A DNA stretch of 64,000 nucleotides from Casuarina equisetifolia (taxonomy: Eukaryota; Streptophyta; Magnoliopsida; Fagales; Casuarinaceae). Positions 48,501-61,721 of this stretch are shown piece after piece. The translations under genes were made by a program, and so were the position numbers. Numbering within the stretch: position 1 is the stretch's first letter; each line of letters begins with the position of its first letter. The stretch covers positions 22,550,021 to 22,614,020 of the forward strand of contig CM052362.1 of assembly GCA_028551475.1 (NCBI GenBank), given 5' to 3'. Below the pieces are notes generated by a model. It was not told the origin of the DNA. It saw only the letters and a list, made by a program, of their open reading frames with translations, and searched no databases.

Positions 48501-50985
48501 TTGGAAAAATCAAAAACTTCCTCACTTAAAACTGAAAGAGAACATAATATAAGTTACATATATATTCTATAATCCAACAAAATGACCAAGCATAGAATCA
48601 TAGACTCACTTTCAATATAGCATAAAATTCTAATAAATTGTTTCACTGCTTTAGTTGTTGCTATATGATTAAGAATAACACTTTGCCATTTGATTGGCCT
48701 TGCATGCTTTAATATCTAATTATTGAGTATAGATTATAAACATAACCTTAACTATAGCTTAAGTGAACACATAAAAAAAAAAAAGGAAATAAAGGTAAGA
48801 TATTCATAACATTTAAAACTTTACATGAAAATACTAGCAAAAGGTGTGCAATTAATATTGTTCTATTGTAGCTAAAAAAGAGCAAAAGACAAACCCATTT
48901 GGAAAAAGAAAAAAATAAAGAAAGATAATAATATGATTCCTAAAGATCATAAATCTCACACTCTAATGGATTCAAAAACTACTAAAGGTTCTAGTAACCA
49001 ACTTCTTTAGACAATACTTTGGGAAAGATTAAGAATTTATTTGAATTAATATAATGTTAAGTTTGTTGACATGTAGTCTTTTGGGCAAAAAAAAAAAAAG
49101 ATCTCATTACTTGAGAACTATGCAATAAGAATACCATTTAAAGTTAAGAACAAATGATTTTGAAGCACATTACACTAACAAAAAAAAAAGAAGTAACACA
49201 ATCTAGTACATTTCCTAAAATAATAACAACATGCATTATACATGCATAATAACTTTGAAAATGTAATTCTTCATTTCATCACATTGTTTAACATGCAGTG
49301 CACTTCACCAAGACTTAATAACACCATCTAGAACCTATATAGAAGTACAAAAGGCAAATATGCTTATCAACATCCACAATTAAGATTTAAAAAAAAGTTA
49401 TATAGTTAAAATGGCTTAATTTATGCTTTTATATTTTTTAATCTTATAGTTTTTCATAAACAATCAGGTAGATAAAGCACATGTAGGTTAATTAGCCAGT
49501 TGATTGCATTTAAAAGAAATTCATCACTTTAATGTACAAAAAGTACTAATGCATTTGATACAAGAGTTTTTAAATTAATGACATTTCACCAAAATGAACC
49601 ATTACACCTTTATAGGCTTTGCAAAGGGATTTTTAAGGAATCTTTTGATCAAAGCCTTTAGGCTGAAAGTCTTAGTCAAATCTCATTTGCAAAAGATCTT
49701 TATTCTTGTTCAATAAAGTCTTTAGTCTTTAGTTTCATTATATAATAGATATTAAGACTAAAGATTACATTGAATTTTTTACTATTATCCTAACAAGACA
49801 ATCAAAATAGATCCAAAATATTACCACACAATCTTAAGGAGCTACAATCTTGTCCTATGACCAACTTAATGAACAAGTAAGCTATAAAATTAACCAATGG
49901 ATTCATTTCATGAGACATTATATGACTCCAAAAAATGTAGCATATTTATACTTAAATCAAAACATAATTAATGGTTTCTATAGCTATGGGTCAATTAATC
50001 ATGCCAATGACCATCTTAGTATATTTATAATCTTGATCTTATTCATATTTACTAAAAGGTATTATTTAACCTTTGTGATAGATGTATAATTAATGAGGTG
50101 TTAAAAAACATCAATAACTCTCCTAATCATGCAAAAAGACAACTTATCAATAAGGTAAAGAACTTGATGCCCTAGTTCTTTGTATTTTGAGAATGTGCAT
50201 AACTTAAAGCTAAATAATTGAATTATTTTATGTTCCCAAAAAATCTAGTTTGTTGTTGTCCTCTAAATCATTAACATATAATGCAATTAAAAGAAAGAAT
50301 TAACATAAACATTTGAATAAGAGGAAAAAATAAAAAATATTAATATTATGCTTATAATTATTAACGTACTTACTTATCAAAAACTAAAGCATCGAAAACA
50401 AAGACTATTATACAAGTATATGTAATAGTCCAATTAATGTAAATGAACAGGACTATATAATTCATCACAAAAAGGTATAAAAATCACTTTTGTCTGTATA
50501 ACATCATTATTAGTTACTCGTTGGATTTATTTGAGACATTTACCCTTAAGTGATTTATACGAATCATTAATTTTTCTTTCATGTAGTTTGTCCATTATTC
50601 ATATGGTTCTATATCTTTAAAAAAAAAAAAAAACATTTAGGCGCAATAATCGTGTCAAGTGTTATTTTTACCTAAGGCTTTACGACTTCTAGTTTTGTAA
50701 CTAAAACACATCAATCTGTAATATTAGTACCCGCTCTCTAATCTCATTGGTTAATGATGCACATAAGTATGATGGTATTTGGCTATGCAACTCTCTTATG
50801 CTGATCATTATTATCAGTAGCTCTTATAGTCATTAAATTTTGCGAAGTCAAGGAATTTTAAGAAAGAAAATAATGATTCATTTTACTTTGATGAGAGCAA
50901 TTTGTATTTTCCTCTTTCATAGTGGGTAATCATTTGAACCAGTGAGTAGCTGAAGGACTAGAACAGTGGTAGAAACATCGCTGGG
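48501..50985. other. AT-rich gene-free stretch
   Basis: About 2.5 kb with A-runs and no supported gene, RNA or repeat array. One open stretch (49850-50089) has AT-driven composition and no recognisable domain. Confidence 0.5.
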
Positions 50986-51160
50986 GGCTAACATAAGTGG
51001 ATTTGTTAGCTTTAGCATATTAGGCTTTTGTGGAAGAGCAAGAAGCCATGGCTTGTTTCTTAGTCTTCCAAGAAATCAAAGAGCCCTCCAACTTGATGCA
51101 AAAACCAGTAAGAGATCATCATGACATAAGATAAACTACCCAATCAAAATCATAAAAACC
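50985..51160 (-). mobile_element. Eroded Ty1/copia RNase H remnant
   Basis: On the minus strand the sequence reads SLTGFCIKLEG, then SLISWKTKKQ, then a SCSSTKA-stop-YAKA stretch. This aligns with the copia pol end (TGY-VFLG-SLISWKSKKQ-TVSRSSAEAEYRA). An in-frame stop lies where AEAEYRA is expected, and upstream bases (DW near 51143-51150) continue the match through another frame. Only about 60 codons remain; no LTR was found. Confidence 0.82.
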
Positions 51161-51754
51161 ATTTAGCTAAAAGTCCTTTGTAAAAGACTAATCTCAAAAT
51201 GAACAAAATACATGAACAAAAGAAACAATGTTTTATGGAACATTTATTTGACCCATTCTATGAGTTGGTTTAGTAACCTTTGCAACCAAAGAAAATAATA
51301 TTTTATGTTTTTGTAAAAACTATAGTACTTTGATTTCAATTTTAAGAAATCTTTAAAAATCTATGTGCCAAACACTATTTGTTATTATTCATTTGAATTA
51401 TAATTTGCTCTATTCGAAAACTATTTGGTTTTCAAAACATAATCTTTAAAAAGGCCTTTAGCAAACCATGAAAAACAAAGCACCTAAATTGCATGGCTCT
51501 AACCTCCTTCCTTTTCCTCCCTCTTTATTCACATGGCTTAGCAATGCATTGGACACTTTTCAATCCGTATGAATAGGATCTTTAAAAAACACTTGCACCA
51601 ATTCATACTCATCTTTTCCGATGATAAATTAGTTTTCAATAAAAAAAAATGGACAATTGTAATATGTAAGAATAGCACTTTCAATCCTTTGAAAGTACTT
51701 TCTTTTTGCAAAGATATAAAGCAAAAGATTTCAAAAGTGCCAATACAATGTTTC
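51161..51754. other. AT-rich spacer before the 286-bp array
   Basis: No gene is seen. Open stretches at 51538-51798 are AT-driven and occur on both strands. Confidence 0.45.
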
Positions 51755-53275
51755 TTCAAATAAATATTTTTTGAAATTAATGTTGTACAAAACTCCATAT
51801 ATAACCTTCAAGATAAAAATACTAGTTCATCTAAATAACTTTACGACAATAAATTTAGTACAGGAAAAACCTTGCACATATTCCTTATAATAAATTATCC
51901 CTACTAATTCAAAAAGCTATCCATTAATTACTTGTTCAACGACTATTTAAGATCTTCAATCTCTTGTTAAGTCATATCTCTATTGGAGAAATCAATAACT
52001 TCTTCACTCAAAAACTAAAAAAGACAATAGTACAAAACTCTTCAAATAAATCTTTTTTGAAATTAATGTTGTACAAAACTCCACATTTAACATTTAAGTA
52101 AAACACACTAGTTCATCTAAATAATTTTACAACAATAGATTTAGTATGGGAAAAAACTTGCAAATGTTCTTCACAAAAAATTATCCCTACTAATTTAAAA
52201 AGCTATCTATTAATTGCATGTTTAATGGTTGTTTAAGATCTTCAATCTCTAGTTGAGTCATATCTCCCTTGGATAAATCAATAACTTCTTTACTCAAAAG
52301 CTAAAAAAAGACCATGGTACAAAACTCTTCAAATATATCTTTTTTGAAATTAAATGTTGTACAAAACTCCACATGTAACATTCAAGATAAAAACACCAAT
52401 TCATCTAAATAACTTTACGACAATAGATTTAGTATATGAAAAAACTTGCAAATGTTCTTCATGGTAAATTATCACTATAATTCAAAAGGCTATCCACCAA
52501 TTATCTATTCAATGACTATTTAAGATCTTCAATCTCCTGTTAAGTCATATCTCCCTTGGAGAAATCAAGAACTTTTTCACTCAAAAGCTAAAAAAGATCA
52601 TAATACAAAACTTTTCAAATAAATCTTTTTTGAAATTAATGTTGTACACAACTCCACATGTAACATTCAAGTAAAACACACTAGTTCATCTAAACAACTT
52701 TACAACAATAGATTTAGTATGGGAAAAAACTTGCAAATGTTTTTCACAAAAAATTATCCCTACTAATTCAAAAAGTTATACATCAATTACCCATTCAATG
52801 ATTGTTTAAAATCTTCAATCTCCTGTTAAGTCATATCTCCCTTGGAGAAATAGTACAAAACTCTTCAAATAAACTTTTTTGAAATTAATGTTATACAAAA
52901 CTCCACATGTAACATAAAAAATAAAAATAATAGTTCATCTAAATAACTTTACAACAATAGATTTAGTACAGGAAAAAACTTGCAAATTTTCTTTATGGTA
53001 AATTATCTCTACTAATTTAGAAAGCTATCCACAAATTACTTGTTAAATAATTGTTTAAGATATTTAATCTCTTCTTAAGTCATATCTCTATTGGAGAAAT
53101 CAAGAACTTCTTCACTCAAAAGCTGAAAAAGATCATAGTACAAAACTCTTCAAATAAATCTTTTTCAAAATTAATGTTGTACAAAACTCCACTTGTAACA
53201 TTCAAGATAAAAACATTGGTTCATCTAAATAACTTTATGACAATAGATTTAGTATAGGAAAAAATTGAGAATAAG
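51755..53275. repeat. Tandem array, about 5 units of 286 bp
   Basis: The word GAAATTAATGTTGTACAAAA recurs at about 51772, 52059, 52346, 52632, 52881 and 53166. Spacings are 285-287 bases except one of 249, where a unit lacks about 37 bases around the TCAATAACTTCTTCACTCAA segment. Each unit also has GTTCATCTAAATAACTTTAC, AGGAAAAAACTTGCAAATG, AAATTATCCCTACTAATT, TTTAAGATCTTCAATCTC and GTTAAGTCATATCTC. Units lie head to tail. An isolated unit lies at 43437-43645. Confidence 0.92.
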
Positions 53276-53390
53276 ACTAGTCATAGATAGCTAATGGGTT
53301 TTTTGTTTAAAAGCTTTTTGTTTAATGGAATAGGACTAGTGATAGATAGCTAATGGGTTTTTGGTTAAAAAGCTTTTCATTTGCAATACT
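53275..53390. repeat. Two-copy 59-bp direct repeat
   Basis: GACTAGTNATAGATAGCTAATGGGTTTTT... occurs at 53275 and again at 53334, directly after the 286-bp array. Confidence 0.8.
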
Positions 53391-55200
53391 AATAAAAGTC
53401 ATTTTTCAAAATTTCTAAATATTCATATTTTGATGTAGAAAGATTAGTTCTTGTCAACGGTAAAAGTTTTCTAAAGTTCTGTGTTTTTGGAACAACGGCA
53501 AGGGTGCAGATACTCATAGGCATTACTTATACTTCAATTCTGTATATTCTTTTTTGATCAAACATGCTTTTGGTGTAGTGAGGGTGAGGAATACTTTGAC
53601 TTTTGTTCTCTTTTTTTATTTTTTAATATATATATGTATCCAGCAAAGGGTTTTTTCCATTCGTTTTCGAGGTGGGACTTTTTGGAAGCCTTGTTAGCGC
53701 ACCTCTGCCTTCTAAGGTGGGACTCGTGCTTGCTGCCAGCTCCCATTCCCATGTCTTCCTATAGTAGTATCACTCGCACATTACAATTCAACCATAGTGA
53801 GAAGAAAACACAATAGTACAAGCTAATAAAGAGAAGTTAAATGGTAGACTCAGGGATAATGATTACCAAATTGAGTGTCAGACAAGTGATAAAATTACCA
53901 GCCATGATAGAATTATGTCGTAAGGCATGCTCCAAATGCAGATTAAAAGTTTCGATTGATCAAATGAGGTCCCAAGTGGCAGAAAAGTAGATATACTTGA
54001 ACTCCTGAAGCATTTCTTCACACAACAAAAACATCATAAGAAGAACAAACATTCATTCAAATAGCTCGCAACCGGCTATGTTCAACTTGCCCAAAAGAGG
54101 AATTGAATTCAACTCGGAAGCAAAAACCTACCCCATGTTGAGCGACCGAAGAGGCGTTTCCACTATGGCAAAGCGCTTCGAAGCTTCGGCAAAGCATAGG
54201 TTGCCACAACGAAAGCGAAAAATGCTAACCACATGGGCTTTATATGTAGAATATTTTAGAAACCTCCCGCAGGAAAAAAATGTTTACTCTTTTTTGATGT
54301 GAGGAGTCATGGAAATACAAAGTGGCTAAAGAGGATTGGTGGTTATATCCAACTTGGATTGGAATGAAGATATTTTAATATCTATAAAAAAGTTGGTTAC
54401 TCTTAATAAACCCAGTCTTTCAAGTTGGAACTTAGACTTGGTATCAAAGCCACCTTATTCTGACTTAAGTACCAACATCAAGCATCCAAATAAGTAGGCG
54501 GAAGGATGTGATCAACATATCTTCCACATGGTTAAAAATTTTAAAACTTTCACAACAAATGGGGTTTTTCTCCAAAATTCACCCATTGAGGAGTTCATCT
54601 ACAATCTAGAATTATTGGTGTTTCCTTTGAAGACAATCATCAAAGCAATTCTCACTTCACTTGGATCTCAATTTACACAACAAACAAGGTTTCTCTTTAG
54701 AATTCACTCTACCTTTCATTAGAAAATTTATCTTTCTCTTAAAATATGATAGAGTAAAGTTACAAATTTCATAAATGATATTATAGGTCTTATAGGTCCT
54801 TCACTTGGACCATTAACTACAAATATGTCCTAAAATTATGTTAAGATACATATTATTGACTTATAAAAGATGAAAAAATTTGTTCATTTATAAAAAATTT
54901 CATAACAAATTGTCAATAACCCAATATGACATTTATCAAAAACATCAACTCCTCTCAACAGTATATAACTATGGACGCATTGTGATGAAATATATTTATT
55001 CATTTGGACTGAGGGGGAGAGAAACAAAAAAGAATTTATAAAAATGGAAGTATAAAACACAAAGTTTACTGTCGTTTTCAGAAAATTTAGACAGTAATTC
55101 TAGAGAATTCTTGGAACCTTATCATAGGATAGTGAGAAAGTCTTAAAACTGATTCAATGGAAATATTTAGAAGCAACAAGCGAAGAAGCTGGTGACATCT
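53391..55200. other. Spacer with possible retroelement debris
   Basis: No gene is supported. Open stretches at 53634-53816 and 54078-54302 match nothing I recognise. A primer-binding-site-like word lies at 54439. Confidence 0.45.
54439..54451 (+). other. Possible retroelement primer-binding site
   Basis: TGGTATCAAAGCC differs by one base from TGGTATCAGAGCC, the sequence complementary to the initiator-Met tRNA 3' end that follows the 5' LTR of many plant retrotransposons. No LTR pair was found, so this is a weak call. Confidence 0.35.
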
Positions 55201-55403
55201 TAGCCTTCAAAATTCGATCCGGACCCTCTCAGTTGACAAGGTCGGCATGTTTCTTAGTCGGTGTCTGGGGAAAACGAGGTCGTATAGTAATCCAAGTATC
55301 TCGTCGTTTCTTTCTTTCTCGTTCTTCCTCTCCAATTTTCCCGAGAAAGTCGAGACGGACAAGCTTCTATTGTCTCAGAGGAATAACCAATTTCTCCATC
55401 CTC

Positions 55404-58400
55404 ATGGCTTCAGGTGTTATAACTACTCTCGAAATTTTAGACTTCTCCATTCAATTGGGATGACTATATCAATTTCTCGTGCGGCTTGGGCTGATTAAAC
55501 GTCTCCAGTCATTGAAATAGAGCTGAAGTTCTAAAATTTTAGGGATATTCGTGAAACCTAATTGTAGCTTGCAGAATTTGATTTAAATTTCTTTACTTTT
55601 CGTTCTGGGTGTCCGTTCACTATCCAGATGTTTGTAGCTTAAATTTTCGTCCGGTTGTTTCGAGTATTTAATAAATTGGCACGATTCAAGTTAATAGTTC
55701 AATTTATGCTATTTGGATGTTGGGAAAATTCAAAAGGCAATTAAATTTTGGAATTGATATGCCCCATTAACTCAGTTTCGAGAGAACTAATCAACTGTCT
55801 CTATTCCCCCCTCCAACTCACCTCGAGCTAAGAAATTGCAGCTGTTGTTTGACTTGTATCGTTGTTTTCTGAAAAATAATATTCAATCATATCGTTTTGG
55901 TTCAAATGAGCTTTAGGGTGAAAAGGCCTCTGCTTCCTGGTTGCATTAATCTCAATTTGTTGTAACGCCTTTCAGATTTTGCCTTATCAGTTCCTGCTGA
56001 ACTTGAGTCGGCCTTGCGGTTGAAGACGGTTCGTTACTTTGTAACGAAAAGGCCTTGGCTTGGTAATCATCAATTTTTTTTATTTCTATATTACTGTTGA
56101 CGTATAATGTGTGGGTGATCTAAATTTTGGTCTTCATGAGTTCTTATCGCTTTCAGGTTTTCTGTTTCAGATCTCTATGGAGTTAATGTTAAACCTGTTG
56201 CACCATTTGGGAGTGTCAGCAGAAAACCATATGTTGATCCGGCACTTATTCATCGTTGTTTGCCCGATGAACTGCTCTTTGAGGTATTCTGTGCTATGCA
56301 AAGCAACCACTGCTATGACCTATATTATGAAGAAAACTCACTAACAACACTAAATATTTTTGTTTTTTCTATACGAAAGAATCAAAAAGTCCTTTTGATA
56401 AGAATGTAAGAATACAATAGAGGAGAACTCTAATGGATATTTATACGCAGGTCTTTGCAAGAATGACACCATATGATTTAGGAAGGGCAGCTTGTGTATG
56501 TCGCAAATGGAGGTATACAATTCGCAACCCTGTGTTTTGGCGTTCTGCATGCTTGAAGGCTTGGCAGGTAAACATTGTATCTATTGCGAAATGTGAACCA
56601 CTTCTCATTTAGCGCATGCAATGTTGAAGCTTAAAAAAGTGGGACTTCTTTTATGAAGCTCTCTGGACCAGTGGAAATTTACAAGGTTTTGCAGTCCAGA
56701 TATGAGGGGTCCTGGAGGAAAATGTGGCTTTTTAGACCAAGGGTCCGTACAGATGGTAAGATATGCTGAAATGAATCTTCTTGTCTAAAGTTGAGCGTTT
56801 TACATGAAACAACCTTGCCCTTTGGCTATAACGAGAACATATGCACTTCTGGACCTTGCATTTGTTCAATGTTTGTAAATGAAACTGGAGTGCCGTTATT
56901 TTGTTTGTTCCATTTATCTTCAACTTTTGGGCTTGCTGAAGAACATCATGAGATTTAAACCAAGTTTTCACATCTCAGGTCTTTATGTGAGTAGGAATAC
57001 CTATATTCGTGCTGGAATTGCAGAGTGGAAGGTCACCAATCCAGTCCATTTGGTATGTATTTGTTCTTTACAATTTATATGGTTGAATAGAAGGTTTGTT
57101 CCTGTTGAAGATGCAGACCTGTTTCACATATAACAAGGAAGTGGGATCTACACTCTCTAGAAAGCCAAAATCCCGTATTGGGTGCCATACTGATTCACTT
57201 TTTTACTAATCGGAAAAATACATCCCACCACTTATCAAAACTAAGATTTCAGTTGTGAAAAGGTAGTTGGATTTGAGAAAGAAAAAAAAGATGCGGTAGT
57301 ACTGCACTTGTAGCGCTGGCACAGGCTGTAGTGTGAGAGTGTTTTATATGAAAAAAAAATGGATGTCAGAGTTTGGGTGGCCCCTGACTTTGTGAAGTTT
57401 AGGGCACACCCTGAATTTATATAATTTAGGGGTACCATGACATAGATAATAATTTTATGTAATTTGAAAAGCTAATAGGATCATAACTATTGCATAGAGA
57501 CAACAGTGGAACCTTAGAAGATTTTCACTTTTTGTAGGTTCTGGGAGGGAGAATAGTTGAATTGCAGTAACAAAGTTGCTTCAACCTAGTTGTTCTGCAA
57601 GCACTTTATTTTCTCTTCTGCTAATACTATTTATATTTCTGGGTTCGCAGGTTTGCTATTTCCGTTACATGAGATTTTACCCTTCTGGTAGATTTCTGTA
57701 CAAGGTTATTGTCCTTCCTACTAACTTAGTGCTTCTAAAAAGTGGAGAGGATTTTGTGTTTCTCTAGCTGATTTCTTCCATTCACTTCGTTAATTTGCAA
57801 TCAGAATTCTTCACAAAAAGTCAAAGATGTGGCCAAGTGCATGAACTTGCGTGCATCTAAAGCTGACTGTATCTTTAGAGGAACTTACACATTGTCAGAT
57901 GACCAGGTTAGGTTCTACTTTTTGCTAACTCCCCTTCATCTGAATCATAGTTGCAACATTTGGATCCCCTTTTGATTATGTTACTTTCAGTGGATTACAC
58001 GTCAAATTGATCCCTGCTTAGAATTCCATCTTGTTGTCCTTTTCTACTGATCAATGTGGCTATCAAAAGTATTTATGGCTACTCTTTGATTACAGGTTGA
58101 AGCTGCTGTTTTGTATCCTGGTATGCGTCCTACTGTTTTGAGAATCCGCCTAAGGTATTCGATACCTGTATCCTTTTAAATCTTATATTTCCAAGGCAGG
58201 GCCTACTTTGTTTTTCATTTTTCATTAGGTGGCTTCCTGTTGCTTTACTGCTTGATATTTTTACTTGCAACTGTCAGAAGAACTGAAACCTACATGATGT
58301 TGAAAGAAGTCACATAGGGGCTGAGGCACTGACTTTAGAGAAACTAACAATGAGCCAACTTTTGTGGTCCTTGGTCTTAAAGCTTGGTAACCAGTGCTCT

Positions 58401-59088
58401 AATTCTCCGTCTTCATATTCTTCTTCTGCTAAATGAGTACAAAGCTCCGTCACATGGTAGAGGATAAAAATGCATTATAATTATGAATTTTACACGAGAG
58501 ATCAATCTGACAAATGCCAATCTGTGGATACTTATTGTTTTTGAACCTGTAGGCAGGCTTTGAAATGAGCTTTTGAATGCAACATTTGTTGCTAGTTTTT
58601 CTTGTGACCAAATTGCAAGAATTTATTGGCTAATCCGTGTTTTGGACAGATTAAGAGGAACGACAACTGGGGCTAACAATAGGATGGATCTACGCTCACT
58701 TGTTACTAGTGGTGTGGACGATAGAGAGGTCAACAACCCCGACGAGAACATCCTTGGAGTGGTCGAAAATTGGCAGGATGATGAATCACACAACCCAGAT
58801 GTGCCTGGAGTCTCACACAGAAGGGGCATGATGCCTTTTGTCTTCATTCCTTTTGAACAGGTATCCTGAATTTCAACTGCTTTTCCCCTCGAATTTTACG
58901 ATCCTGCATTCCATCAAGCGTCGCTTGCACACTCGTCAATGGTGTTTGATTTTAACCTGAATATCAGAGATAATACTCGCATTTTATTACTTCATTTTAA
59001 CGTTTGGCGTCTCGTATTCTTGGTCCAGGTGGAAACCTCAGTTCTGAATCTGCCTGTGGAGAAGATGGATTATTTTGTTCCCGGTTGA
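55404..59088 (+). CDS. FBP7: F-box protein FBP7 (At1g21760 ortholog)
   Basis: F-box subunit of an SCF-type ubiquitin ligase; Arabidopsis FBP7 is needed for translation under temperature stress. Coding exons: 55404-55413 (only ATGGCTTCAG), 55976-56062, 56171-56283, 56451-56567, 56659-56755, 56979-57052, 57651-57704, 57805-57906, 58096-58154, 58650-58860 and 59029-59088; in frame to 327 residues, the family length. Residues 1-32 include [20 protein letters not shown]. The F-box is [20 protein letters not shown] and [17 protein letters not shown] (about 62-103). The C-terminal part has [75 protein letters not shown] and the end [10 protein letters not shown]. The 10-base first exon is supported by frame, by the family start and by a duplicated copy at 35366. 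Confidence 0.93.
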
Positions 59089-59763
59089 TAAATCAAAAGC
59101 CCAAGGATCACCTTTCTGTAAATAATTTTTTTTAATTCCTTGGCATTATAGGTCATCTGGATTCTAGAATCTTATGTATGAAAATAACCGTTGGAGTCAC
59201 AAAGCAGCTTTATTTTGTAATTCCCGTCACTGTTTATAGGTGTATTTCAATATAATCTCTGTATTTGCTGCTGGCGTCCACTGTTATGTAATGGCGTCCA
59301 ATATATGAAATAACAACCTTGTCTTTGTCTCAAATCTTGAACTACGATAATTCTTTGGAATCCTGGGTTATGTGATTTGGAATTCAGGAATTCCTGGATA
59401 ATTCTTTGTCAGGAATTCAGTTCTGAAACAACATGGGTTCTAATTAAAGACCTTCTTATGAAGCTCGTGTTTCTCATTCAATCACGCAGTCAAAGAAAAG
59501 GCCTTGACCTATTTGGTAAATGACATTGCAGACAAAGTTTAACCAGTTGCCATGAGGTGTAACAAATGCAGAAGACGCGGGAAAAAATTTGTAACACTCC
59601 AATGGAAAGATGAGAAATGGCAGAAAATCGAATTTTCAATTTATTTAAGTGTAATCAAGAAAGATAGTTGTGGCTACAAATAACACAAACCCCTTGACGA
59701 TGCAAGCAAAAGAACATCTGCTTAGGTACTTTGCAAATTACAGAAACTTCCCTCAGGTCCTGC
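59089..59763. other. Spacer between convergent FBP7 and GNAT genes
   Basis: 3' flanks of two convergent genes. Short imperfect repeats built on GGAATTC lie at 59379-59419. Nothing else is seen. Confidence 0.55.

Positions 59764-61721
<1,958 letters not shown>

Noticed and set aside
45855..53275. Regular repeats as a CRISPR-like array
   Set aside because: Units are 286-373 bp of continuous homology with no short direct repeats separated by unique spacers, and the DNA is plant nuclear.
43400..54700. Whole block as one complete LTR retrotransposon
   Set aside because: Gypsy and copia scraps lie in opposite orientations, no LTR pair was found and the PBS-like site is downstream of the integrase remnant.
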